From an uncultured Alphaproteobacteria bacterium (GTDB lineage: Bacteria > Pseudomonadota > Alphaproteobacteria > HIMB59), in assembly GCA_902599405.1 (NCBI GenBank), contig CACKFO010000007.1:1-64000 (forward strand): a stretch of 64,000 bases of DNA. Reading direction: 5' to 3'. Below the pieces are notes generated by a model that saw nothing but the letters and a program-made list of their open reading frames with translations, ran no database searches and was not told the DNA's origin. The position numbers and the translations under genes were made by a program. Below are positions 20,989 to 30,747 of this stretch, piece by piece (positions within the stretch are counted from its first letter, which is position 1; every line of letters starts with the position of its first letter).

Positions 20989-22120
20989 ATGATTTATCTA
21001 ATGTTGGAATATCTTTAATATCATATTTTTTGCAGAAAAAATCAGCTTTATTTTTAGAGTCTATAATTCTATAAAATTGGCAAAAATAGAAATTTGAAAG
21101 CTTTGGTTTACCTATTTTGTCATAATATTTTCCATAGATATAATAATAAAAATATTCATTCATAATATCTTTATCAAATTTTGAGTCATCTATAATATTA
21201 TATTTATGCTCTAAGTTATTATCTAAGAGGTAATTTATGTACTCTATTTTTAAAAATGAGTTATCATTTTTTTCTAGTAGTTTATGAAAATTTATTTGCC
21301 AATTGTCGATTTCTATACCCTTTTTGAAAGCTTCATATTGAATAAGTAGTTTATCAATTTTACTTAAATCTTCATTTTGATTAAAAATACCTTTTTCAAG
21401 ATTTACAAAAAATTTATTAAATATCTCAATATTTGAATTATTAGAATACTTAGATTTTATCCACTCAAATCTAATCGAATTTTCATTTTCTTTAAATTTG
21501 AATTCTTTAAGAATATTAACTCTATCTTCCTTGTTTGGATGTGTTCTAAAGTAATTATTACTTTGATCTTTTGATTTTTTTAAAAAACTAATTAATTCTG
21601 AGGTATTGATCTCATTTTTAATTATTTGATTTATCATAAATTTATCTGCTTCAATTTCAAAAATTATAGAATGTTTAGAAATTTCATTTATAAGACTACT
21701 ATTTAAACTAATAGATGAACCTAAACCTAAGTTTGCATTCTTAGTTACAACAGCTAAACCTAAAGAAAATAAACTATAGTAAGTATTTTTATAATTAGTT
21801 TGTTGGATATTAATTTTCCTGGCTTGCAAATGATTTTTAATAATATGTCCATATTCATGTAGATATATAGATTTAAGTGTATCTTCTTTTCTAATAGATT
21901 TTAATAACCCAGTTGTTATATAAATATTATTGTTAAGCACAAAAGCATTTGCATAATTATTTTCGACTAAATAAGTATTTATTTTGTTTAAACTTAATTC
22001 TTTACAAATATCTTTAAAGTAATTTTCAAATATAGGGTCTCTTATGATTTCATAACCATATATAGATTTATTAAAAATTAAAAAAAAAAATAGTAAAATT
22101 AATTTAAACCGAATTTGCAA
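20972..22120 (-). CDS. M48-family metallopeptidase (BepA/YfgC-like)
   Basis: HEYGHIIKNH (HExxH), RTHPNKEDRVNIL, N-terminal signal peptide. Confidence 0.87.
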   Translation of the reverse strand: MQIRFKLILLFFFLIFNKSIYGYEIIRDPIFENYFKDICKELSLNKINTYLVENNYANAFVLNNNIYITTGLLKSIRKEDTLKSIYLHEYGHIIKNHLQARKINIQQTNYKNTYYSLFSLGLAVVTKNANLGLGSSISLNSSLINEISKHSIIFEIEADKFMINQIIKNEINTSELISFLKKSKDQSNNYFRTHPNKEDRVNILKEFKFKENENSIRFEWIKSKYSNNSNIEIFNKFFVNLEKGIFNQNEDLSKIDKLLIQYEAFKKGIEIDNWQINFHKLLEKNDNSFLKIEYINYLLDNNLEHKYNIIDDSKFDKDIMNEYFYYYIYGKYYDKIGKPKLSNFYFCQFYRIIDSKNKADFFCKKYDIKDIPTLDKSYALFK

Positions 22121-23761
22121 CTATTTTTTTTTTATTTTTCTTCTATAAGATTTTTCAGAAATAAAGTCATCTACCTTATTCTTTTCTATGATTTCTTTAT
22201 TATTATTTTTTACTTTATTAATTAATTCTTGATCAAATTCAAAAATATTTTTTGTTAAAGATTTAGTAATAAAATTGATTTTAAAAGATAAGTCTAATTT
22301 TTTAATTTTTTTATTAATTTCTTCAGAGTTTTCATTATAAAATTTGTCATCTATTTGAATTTCAATTTTATCTTTATTATCAATTGCATTAATACCTTTA
22401 ATATTTGAAATAATGTTATGTATTATAATAGAATTACTCTTTTTAAACCCACTACCGTTGCAGCAATCACATTTATTGTAGAATGTTTCATATATGCTTT
22501 GGCCAATTCTCTGTCTAGATATTTCCATTAAACCAAATTGTGAAATTTTAGTTAATTGTATTCTTGATCTATCTTTGTAAAATAATTCTCTTATTTTTCT
22601 TTCAACTTTTAAATTATTTGAATTTATATTCATGTCTATAAAGTCAATTACAATTAATCCTGCAATGTTTCTTAATTGAATTTGTTTAAATATCTCCTCA
22701 CAGGCCTCTAAGTTTGTATTTAAAGCTGTTATTTCAATATTTTTTTCTGATGTAGATCGACCAGAATTAATATCAATACTTGTAAGTGCCTCTGTTGGAT
22801 TTATTACTAAATATCCACCAGATTTTAAATAAATATTTTCTTCTGTCAGGCTATTAATTGGATTTTTAATACCGTAACTCTCAAAAAGAGGAAGTTTATC
22901 TTTGTAATGTGTTATTTTTTTAGACGATTTAACACTAAAGTCTTTCTCATATTTTTTATAAAGTTTCATAGTTTTTAAATCAGAGAAAATTATTTCTTCT
23001 ATTGCTCTTTGATTAAAATCTCTTACAACTTTTATAATAGGAGTATCTAGTTCGTTTATTAACACGGGCGCCTTTGACTTTAATGTATGTTCTCTAATTT
23101 GTGTCCATAACTTTCTTAAATAATTAAAATCAGATAATATATCTTCATCTTCTGCTGATATCGCGTTGGTCCTAATTATTAATGACATTCCATCTGGTAA
23201 GTTGAAATTATCGTGTAATTTTTTTAATCTCTTTCTATCAAGGGGATTTGTAATTTTCTTTGAAACTCCACCAGTTGAGGAATTATTTGGTAATAAAACG
23301 CTATATCTTCCGGGTAGTGATATAAAGGTAGTTATAGCGGCTCCTTTTGTTCCTCTCTCTTCTTTAACAATTTGAATTAATAGAACCTGATCTTTTTTAA
23401 TAACATCTTGAATTTTATATTTTCGATAAAATGATAAGAAGTTTTTTTTATTATCTTTGTCTTCATCTATTTCATTTGTTTTTTCACTGCCATTTTCAAA
23501 TATTTTTTCTTTGTGAGGTATTTTAAAATAACTTGGATGAATTTCATCAAAAGGTAAAAAAGCTTTCTTTTCAGATCCAAATTCAATAAAAGCAGCCTGA
23601 AGAGACGGCTCTACCCTAGATACAGTTCCGAGATATATATTATTTTTTCTACTAGAGCCTAAGTTATCTGAATAGTCAAAATAGTTGATTTCTTGCCCAT
23701 CGGCTGCAATGATACATAATTCAGTATTGACGCTACCATCAATAAAAATTCTTTTAGACAT
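22121..23761 (-). CDS. rne: Ribonuclease E/G, catalytic half only
   Basis: S1 domain start, GGYLVINPTEALTSIDINSGR, GLIVIDFIDM, GLMEISRQRIGQS, CDCCNGSG zinc link. Confidence 0.93.
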   Translation of the reverse strand: MSKRIFIDGSVNTELCIIAADGQEINYFDYSDNLGSSRKNNIYLGTVSRVEPSLQAAFIEFGSEKKAFLPFDEIHPSYFKIPHKEKIFENGSEKTNEIDEDKDNKKNFLSFYRKYKIQDVIKKDQVLLIQIVKEERGTKGAAITTFISLPGRYSVLLPNNSSTGGVSKKITNPLDRKRLKKLHDNFNLPDGMSLIIRTNAISAEDEDILSDFNYLRKLWTQIREHTLKSKAPVLINELDTPIIKVVRDFNQRAIEEIIFSDLKTMKLYKKYEKDFSVKSSKKITHYKDKLPLFESYGIKNPINSLTEENIYLKSGGYLVINPTEALTSIDINSGRSTSEKNIEITALNTNLEACEEIFKQIQLRNIAGLIVIDFIDMNINSNNLKVERKIRELFYKDRSRIQLTKISQFGLMEISRQRIGQSIYETFYNKCDCCNGSGFKKSNSIIIHNIISNIKGINAIDNKDKIEIQIDDKFYNENSEEINKKIKKLDLSFKINFITKSLTKNIFEFDQELINKVKNNNKEIIEKNKVDDFISEKSYRRKIKKK

Positions 23762-23815
23762 ATTTTTAAATCCTTTTGATATAATAATTTATTAATAAAT
23801 TTGTTATTTTTATAA

Positions 23816-26107
23816 ATGAAACTTTTTAAATATTTACAGTACATTTTCATACTCTTTATACTAGGTATATCCATATTGATACTATATTTATGGAACGTTC
23901 AAAAAGGACTACCTGATCACAATATATCTCAATATTTTCCAAATGAAATAACAAAAATTTACGATGAAAAATATGATCTTATGTATCATGTTGGAAATAG
24001 AGATAGATTTTATTTAGACTATAACGATATTCCAATAAATATGATTAATGCAATTATTTCAGCAGAGGATAAAACATTTTTTAAACATCAGGGATTTGAT
24101 ATTAAAGGAATAGCCAACGCCTTTATAATAAATTTGAAAAATATATATTCTAATAATAATAATAATTATGTTGGTGCCTCTACAATTACACAACAGCTTG
24201 TAAAAAATATTCTTCTTAATAAAGACCAGACTATTACAAGAAAAATAAAGGAATTAATATTATCTTTAAGAATAGAGAAAGATTATTCAAAAGAATTTAT
24301 AATAGAATTATATTTAAATGAAATTTATTTTGGAAGACGTTCATATGGTGTAGCTTCAGCTGCTTTCAATTATTTTAATAAATCAATATTTGATTTAGAT
24401 TTACACGAATATGCATACCTAGCAGCTTTGCCAAAAGGTCCTAATAATTACGACCCAAAAAAAAATTATAATAGAGCTAAAGATAGAAGAAATTATGTTT
24501 TAAAACAAATGGAACTAAATGAATACATTACTTCTGATCAATTTAATTTTTATTCAAATTTAGAGATAGAGCTTTATGAAAAAAATGATAAGAAATATAA
24601 ATCTGATTATAACACAGACTTTATACTCAATTACTTGAATTCGAATTCTTTCAATGAAAATGCTTTTTATATTCAGTCTACTATTGATCAAACTCTTCAA
24701 GGAATATCAGAAAAATCTTTAATGGATAATTTAGCCTTATTTGAGAGGAAATATAAAGAATGGTCAGGAAGCTATAAAAGTTTGGAAGATATATTAAAAT
24801 TTAAGAATGATCATTGGCACATTGCTAGAGTTATTAGTAAAAATCCAAACAAAACGAAATTATCCATAATTGATTCAGATGAAATAATAAATTTGAAAAA
24901 TGAAAATAATTTTTATGGGCCTAATAAAATTTCACCAAATACTTATTTAAATATAGGTGACTACATTTTTTTAACTAACATAGATGATTTTTTTTATTCT
25001 GTTCAACCACACGAAATAAATGGATCTGTCATTATCATGGATCCTTTTAATGGAGATATAGTATCTATGGTTGGTGGAGTTAATTATGATATGAGTAATT
25101 TTAATAGAGTAACTCAAGCATATAGACAACCAGGATCATCCATTAAACCATTTATATATGCACATGCATTAGAAACTAAAAAATTTTTACCTAATACACT
25201 AATATTGGACTCCAATATTTTATTGGATCAGGGTAATAATCTTCCAGTATGGATACCTAAAAATTATTCTGACAAATCATATGGTGAATTAACATTTAGA
25301 AGAGCCTTGGAGACCTCAAATAATCTAGTAACATTAAAAATAGGTCTTGATTTAGGATTAAATTCAGTAAATCAATTTTTAGATACAATAAATTTTTATA
25401 ATAAAAATATTACATTTGATGTCTATTCGACCCTTCTAGGTGCAGTTGAAAATAATCTTTTAAATTTAGCTAAATCTTACTCAATTTTTTTAAATGGCGG
25501 TTATATAGTCGAGCCGTCAATTATTAAAAAAGTTGTTTCAAACGAAGGCGAATTAATTATCAATAACGAATATTTTAAATGTAATTATTGTTCATTTTCA
25601 ATTGATGATAGGTCATACAGAATACCAATTATAGAGTCACAAAAAGAAAAAGTTATATCTCCACAAACTTCATTTCAAATTTTAAATATACTTGAAGGAG
25701 CTATCGATAGGGGTACTGGTAAATCATTGAATAAAATAGATTATCCGATTGCAGGAAAAACAGGTACCACAAATGAAAGTAAAGATTTATGGTTTTTTGG
25801 ACTAACTCCTCGATATGTCATTGGTGTTTATGTGGGTTATGATACACCCAGATCAATAGGCTATAGAGAGACTGGGTCATCTGTTGCTCTACCTATTTTT
25901 AAAACAATTATTGAGAATTATCTTTTAAATTATGAGAGTATAAATGACAAATTTCTAGTACCTAGTGATTTAATATTAAAAAAAGTTAATAAAGATAATG
26001 GTGAGATTTCTGATGGACAAAATACAATTATCGATTATTTTACAAAAGAACAGTTAGAAATATTAGATAATATTAATAAAATTGAGAGTATTGGTGGAAT
26101 AAATTAA
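23816..26107 (+). CDS. mrcA: Penicillin-binding protein 1A
   Basis: GT51 (SAEDKTFFKHQGFD, GASTITQQLVKNILL) and transpeptidase (RQPGSSIKPF, SNN, GKTGTTNE). Confidence 0.96.
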   Translation: MKLFKYLQYIFILFILGISILILYLWNVQKGLPDHNISQYFPNEITKIYDEKYDLMYHVGNRDRFYLDYNDIPINMINAIISAEDKTFFKHQGFDIKGIANAFIINLKNIYSNNNNNYVGASTITQQLVKNILLNKDQTITRKIKELILSLRIEKDYSKEFIIELYLNEIYFGRRSYGVASAAFNYFNKSIFDLDLHEYAYLAALPKGPNNYDPKKNYNRAKDRRNYVLKQMELNEYITSDQFNFYSNLEIELYEKNDKKYKSDYNTDFILNYLNSNSFNENAFYIQSTIDQTLQGISEKSLMDNLALFERKYKEWSGSYKSLEDILKFKNDHWHIARVISKNPNKTKLSIIDSDEIINLKNENNFYGPNKISPNTYLNIGDYIFLTNIDDFFYSVQPHEINGSVIIMDPFNGDIVSMVGGVNYDMSNFNRVTQAYRQPGSSIKPFIYAHALETKKFLPNTLILDSNILLDQGNNLPVWIPKNYSDKSYGELTFRRALETSNNLVTLKIGLDLGLNSVNQFLDTINFYNKNITFDVYSTLLGAVENNLLNLAKSYSIFLNGGYIVEPSIIKKVVSNEGELIINNEYFKCNYCSFSIDDRSYRIPIIESQKEKVISPQTSFQILNILEGAIDRGTGKSLNKIDYPIAGKTGTTNESKDLWFFGLTPRYVIGVYVGYDTPRSIGYRETGSSVALPIFKTIIENYLLNYESINDKFLVPSDLILKKVNKDNGEISDGQNTIIDYFTKEQLEILDNINKIESIGGIN

Positions 26108-27199
26108 TGGACAAATATGAATTATTAAATTTAGTCAATGAAATAGACTCTTTAATAAACCTTACAAGGAGGAGTCTTTGACTACGAAAAAACGATTAAA
26201 GAAATTGAAACCTTAAATGAAATAATTACCAACCAAGAAAATTGGAGTAATATTGATTTAATTAATAAATCTCAAGAAAAATTAAAACAAAATACAAATG
26301 TCATAAACGATTTTAATTTTATTTTTAATCAGTTTAAAGAATTTAAAGAGTTTATTGAAATTTATGAGTCTTTAAATGATAAAGAAATAAATGAGTTAGT
26401 TGAAAATATTAATAATTTAAAAAAACAATGTGAGAAGATTAAAATTAAATCACTTCTAAACAAAAAAACTGATGATTTTAATGCTTTTATTGAGATACAT
26501 GCTGGTGCAGGTGGTACTGAAAGTCAAGATTGGGCTGAAATGTTGTCTAGAATGTACCAACGTTTTGCAGAAAAAAATGATTACAAATATAAAATTATAG
26601 ACTATCAAAGGGGAGATGAGGCTGGTCTCAAAAATTTAACAATGATAATATCTGGCTTTAAAAGTTATGGTTATTTAAAGAATGAGTCGGGTATTCACAG
26701 GTTAGTAAGAATCTCTCCTTTTGACTCAAATAAGAGAAGACATACAAGTTTTTCCAGTGTTTGGGTATATCCTGAAATAGATAAGGATATAGAAATCGAA
26801 ATTAATAATAAAGATTTAAGAATTGATACATTTAGAGCTTCAGGCGCAGGAGGTCAGCATATTAATACTACTGACAGTGCAGTAAGAATAACACATTTAA
26901 AATATAACATTGTTGTTCAAAGCCAAAGTGAACGATCGCAACATCGTAATAAAGACACTGCAATGAAGATGTTAAAATCTAGATTATATGAGATAGAATT
27001 AGATAAAAAAAATGAAGAAAAAAAAAAGGAAGAGAGTAATAAAAAGCAAATTGGATGGGGAAATCAGATAAGATCTTATGTACTTCATCCATATAAAATG
27101 GTCAAAGATCTTAGAACAAATTATCAGACATCGAATGCTGAAAATGTTCTTGATGGAGAAATTTCTGAATTACTGGAGTCATCATTAATAGATGCATAA
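26107..27199 (+). CDS. prfB: Peptide chain release factor 2, programmed +1 ribosomal frameshift at CTT-TGA-C (26176-26182)
   Basis: ORF1 MDKYELLNLVNEIDSLINLTRRSL-TGA; AGGAGG at 26167-26172; +1 frame from 26180 is in frame with ORF 26540..27199 carrying HAGAGGTESQDWAEML and SGAGGQHINTTDSAVRITH. Confidence 0.97.
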
Positions 27200-28223
27200 A
27201 TTTTATTTTTTAAAAATTTTAGCTCTATTATTTTTTTCATTTCAAACATTTGCTTATGATTTTAGTTTTCAGAAAGGAGATAATTCATTACAAATTGATT
27301 TTGATGGTAATAAAATAAAAGAGATTAAATTTGACTTAAAAATTAATGGTCAGAGGAACTTTGGAATAATAAATTATCATAATAATGAGATTTATATTCT
27401 TTTAAATACTGACAAAATATCATTTGATAATTTTAAAAAAGTATTTCCCAAGCCACAAAAGAATAAAAAATTAACAAAGAAAATTAACTTCAATTGGGAG
27501 ATATCTGAAATGACAATTTCTGAGGAATACTCTCTTTTTTCAAATAAATTGAATTTTATTTATGACAATGGTTTTGAGTCTATGATGTTTTATGATAGTC
27601 AAAAAGAATTTGAATTATCAATTTTACCTCAATTAGATGGTAACAAACAAATTTATTTATTTTCCAAAAATGCAGGTCAGTTTTTTTATGCACAAAAAAT
27701 ATCTAAAAATATGAATGGTGGAGCTTTAATTGGTAAAGGTTCATTTAGAAAATTCGATGACTACGATTTAAATATAAAAGTTAAAGATTTTAGTATTGAT
27801 AAAAATTCAAAGTTTTACAATTTACTTTTTACATCGAGAATGTTAGATATTTTTTCAGTACTACAAAATAGTCAAGATGAATTTAATTATTTAGAGGTTC
27901 CTGTTCAAAAAAAAGGCAAAATTTTCAATTTTGACCATGCTATAATGTTAGGTGGTACAGTTGCTTTTTCTTTTAAAGGTGAAGCAAATCCATCAGAAAA
28001 GGTTGCAACAATTAATGGTACTTACGGACCATTATATTTATTTGAAAAGAATTTTAAAAATGTACCATTTTTAAGTGAATTATTTGGTAAAAATGTTGAG
28101 GAAAGTCTATTAGCTGCTGATTTTAAAGTCAAAAAGAATGGAAACAAAACAGATTTTATATTTAACCCTTTATCAATACTAACTCCTGGTAAAACAAGAA
28201 ACTTTTTTGATATTTGGGAGTAA
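27192..28223 (+). CDS. Uncharacterised secreted/periplasmic protein
   Basis: Signal-peptide-like N-terminus MHKFYFLKILALLFFSFQTFA; overlaps the prfB end by 8 nt. Confidence 0.7.
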   Translation: MHKFYFLKILALLFFSFQTFAYDFSFQKGDNSLQIDFDGNKIKEIKFDLKINGQRNFGIINYHNNEIYILLNTDKISFDNFKKVFPKPQKNKKLTKKINFNWEISEMTISEEYSLFSNKLNFIYDNGFESMMFYDSQKEFELSILPQLDGNKQIYLFSKNAGQFFYAQKISKNMNGGALIGKGSFRKFDDYDLNIKVKDFSIDKNSKFYNLLFTSRMLDIFSVLQNSQDEFNYLEVPVQKKGKIFNFDHAIMLGGTVAFSFKGEANPSEKVATINGTYGPLYLFEKNFKNVPFLSELFGKNVEESLLAADFKVKKNGNKTDFIFNPLSILTPGKTRNFFDIWE

Positions 28224-28667
28224 TTATTTTATTTTAATTTTATCATAAGAAGAAATTACTCCTGATTTTATTATCTCAGCACGTACTCCACTTTTAAATG
28301 CTAAAAGCCTAACAAGATTTTTTATTCCTAATTTTTTTTGAAGATATCTACATGGTTGACATAATTCATGTATTCTTAAAATTACATTATTTATTTGTAT
28401 TTTTTGATTTATAGTTTTGTTAAGATCAATACCTGAAGTAATTATATTTCTTCTAAAATCCTTATGATCTATTTTCTTTCTTATTTTCTTATTAAATTCA
28501 TCAATTTTTTCAGACTCTATTAAAGTAACCTGTTCATAATTATTTTTAAAATTTTCATAATATCTGTCATTAATAATTCCCTTATTTTTTATTAAGACTG
28601 CTTGATTTACATGAAAAGTATTTTCTCCATCAATATTGCTAATATTGATTGCTTTAATTTTGCTCAT
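28224..28667 (-). CDS. MOSC-domain-like protein
   Basis: MSKIKAINISNIDG..., FRRNIITSGIDL, LCQPCRYLQKKLG. Confidence 0.75.
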   Translation of the reverse strand: MSKIKAINISNIDGENTFHVNQAVLIKNKGIINDRYYENFKNNYEQVTLIESEKIDEFNKKIRKKIDHKDFRRNIITSGIDLNKTINQKIQINNVILRIHELCQPCRYLQKKLGIKNLVRLLAFKSGVRAEIIKSGVISSYDKIKIK

Positions 28668-28697
28668 TTTTTAATATATTTACTTTAGTTTATATTT

Positions 28698-28970
28698 ATG
28701 GAAGATAACACAAATTTATACAGCCAAAGGAATATACTAATTCGTAATTTTCTTATTTTTTCTAGATTAGCACCTTTTGTTACTAGTTTCATAGGTTCAA
28801 TCCTTATTAACAAGATTTTTCTAAAAACACCTAATCTAATTAACTTAGATTTTATTTTGATTTTTATATCTCTTTATTTGGTTTTATATGTATTTATTTC
28901 TCACACAAAGTCTTTATGTGAGCAACTTGCTATTGTAAACCAAAAAATAAATTCACATAGCGACGAATAA
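28698..28970 (+). CDS. Hypothetical small membrane protein (about 2 TM)
   Basis: Hydrophobic segments only; intact ORF. Confidence 0.6.
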   Translation: MEDNTNLYSQRNILIRNFLIFSRLAPFVTSFIGSILINKIFLKTPNLINLDFILIFISLYLVLYVFISHTKSLCEQLAIVNQKINSHSDE

Positions 28971-29026
28971 TAAGTTTTATTTTAAAAATTTTTTTATTTC
29001 TTTCAGGTCTGTGATAGTTTATAAAA

Positions 29027-29041
29027 GAACAAAATATGAAC
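29027..29041 (+). promoter_or_regulatory. Candidate LexA/SOS box GAAC-N7-GAAC overlapping the umuD start codon
   Basis: gaac aaaatat gaac; the reverse complement matches the alphaproteobacterial GTTC-N7-GTTC LexA consensus. Confidence 0.6.
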
Positions 29042-29473
29042 AAAAATATACCGTTAAAGAACGATAAAGAGAACAATCTTAAATCTGTGCCTTATATTTT
29101 GTCTAAGATTTCAGCTGGATTTCCATCCCCAGCTGATGATTATATTGAAAATAACCTAAATTTATCAGAGTTATTGATTAAAAATCACTTATCAACTTTC
29201 TTAATGAGAGCTAGTGGTGACTCTATGGTAAATGCTGGAATTAACGACGGTGACATATTAGTTGTAGATAGGAGTTTAGAAGCTAAAAGCAGAGATGTAG
29301 TAATAGCTATATTTGAGGGAAATTTAACTGTCAAAAGACTAGTTATCAAGACAGATGGCTCTGCTATCCTAAAAGCCGAAAACCCGTTATATAAAAATAT
29401 ATTAATATCAGAGTACACAGAATTAGAGATATGGGGAGTTGTTACCAGTGCCATTCATCAATTTATCAAATAA
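29036..29473 (+). CDS. umuD: UmuD-like S24 autoprotease, DNA polymerase V subunit
   Basis: Cleavage site SAG-FPSPADDY, ASGDSMVNAGINDGD (Ser), NLTVKRL (Lys). Confidence 0.93.
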   Translation: MNKNIPLKNDKENNLKSVPYILSKISAGFPSPADDYIENNLNLSELLIKNHLSTFLMRASGDSMVNAGINDGDILVVDRSLEAKSRDVVIAIFEGNLTVKRLVIKTDGSAILKAENPLYKNILISEYTELEIWGVVTSAIHQFIK

Positions 29474-30747
29474 TGAATATAGTGGCCCTAGTAGATTGTA
29501 ATTCATTTTATGCCTCATGTGAGACTATATTTAAACCAGATTTAAGTAAAAAACCTATCGTAGTTCTATCGAACAATGATGGATGTGTAATAGCTAGAAG
29601 TTCCGAAGCTAAGAAATTAGGAATTAAGATGGGAGTGCCTTTCTTTGAGATAAAGCAAATAATAAAAAAATATCCAGTACATGTGTTTTCATCAAATTAT
29701 AGTTTATATGGAAATATTTCGTCTAGGGTAATGGGAGTATTAAAAGAGCATTGTGATAGATTAGAAGTTTATTCTATAGATGAAGCTTTTTTAATATTAA
29801 ATAAATATTCAGAGAGAAGTTTTATTTCAAGGGCAGAAGGGATAAAAAACACAATAAAGAAGTGGATAGGTATACCTGTAAGTATAGGAATAGCTAACAA
29901 TAAAACCTTATCAAAAGTAGCAAACCATCTGGCTAAAAAAGATGAGCTAGGATCTCAAGTAGTAGAAATTATAAATCAAAAACAAATAGAAATATCTTTG
30001 AAGGTATTAGGGGTAGGTGATGTTTGGGGAATAGGAGCCAGGATAGAGAAATTTCTTCAAAAAAACAGTATCTACACTGCATACGATTTATACAAAGCAG
30101 ATGCAAGATGGGTTAGGCAACACCTAGGAGTAGTGGGAGAGAGAACCTATAGAGAATTACACGGTGAAATATGCATACCTATAGTAGAGAGATCTGAGGC
30201 AAAAAAACAATGTCGAGTATCAAGATCTTTTGAAAATTATGTAACCAGTTTTCAGGATTTAGAGAAAAGAATAATATCTTATGCAACTAGAGCCTCAGAA
30301 AAGATAAGATCTGATGGTTTGCAGGCAAAAAAAATTACTACATTTATTCGTTCAAATAAATTTAACAACAATAATAAACAATACCATGCAGCCAGGACTT
30401 ATGATTTTATAACTCCATCAAATGACTTATTTGAAACGATTAAATTTGCTATAAAGGCATTAAAATCTATTTATCGACCAGAAATTAAATATAAAAAAGC
30501 AGGCGTTTTGCTCTCAGATTTAACTCAGGAGGGAGAATACAATAGAGATTTATTTTTTCATCAATCAGAAGAGAGTATTTTAAAAAAAATTAGAGTAAAC
30601 AAGGTATTTGATAATCTAAATAACAGATACGGAAGCGGGACTATTTGTGTTGCTAAAGAAAACTACGAAAAGTTTTATATAACTAGACGACAAAACTTAA
30701 GCCCCGCATATACATCAAATTTTGATGATTTACCTAATGTAAATTAG
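29473..30747 (+). CDS. umuC: UmuC-like Y-family DNA polymerase V
   Basis: VALVDCNSFYASCETIFKPDL, YSIDEAFL; ATG at 29473 preferred over ORF-track 29431. Confidence 0.95.
   Translation: MNIVALVDCNSFYASCETIFKPDLSKKPIVVLSNNDGCVIARSSEAKKLGIKMGVPFFEIKQIIKKYPVHVFSSNYSLYGNISSRVMGVLKEHCDRLEVYSIDEAFLILNKYSERSFISRAEGIKNTIKKWIGIPVSIGIANNKTLSKVANHLAKKDELGSQVVEIINQKQIEISLKVLGVGDVWGIGARIEKFLQKNSIYTAYDLYKADARWVRQHLGVVGERTYRELHGEICIPIVERSEAKKQCRVSRSFENYVTSFQDLEKRIISYATRASEKIRSDGLQAKKITTFIRSNKFNNNNKQYHAARTYDFITPSNDLFETIKFAIKALKSIYRPEIKYKKAGVLLSDLTQEGEYNRDLFFHQSEESILKKIRVNKVFDNLNNRYGSGTICVAKENYEKFYITRRQNLSPAYTSNFDDLPNVN

Noticed and set aside
26540-27199. Treating the 219-aa ORF as a complete truncated RF2 or pseudogene
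   Set aside because: Upstream sequence shows the classical RF2 programmed frameshift, and the full-length protein is recovered
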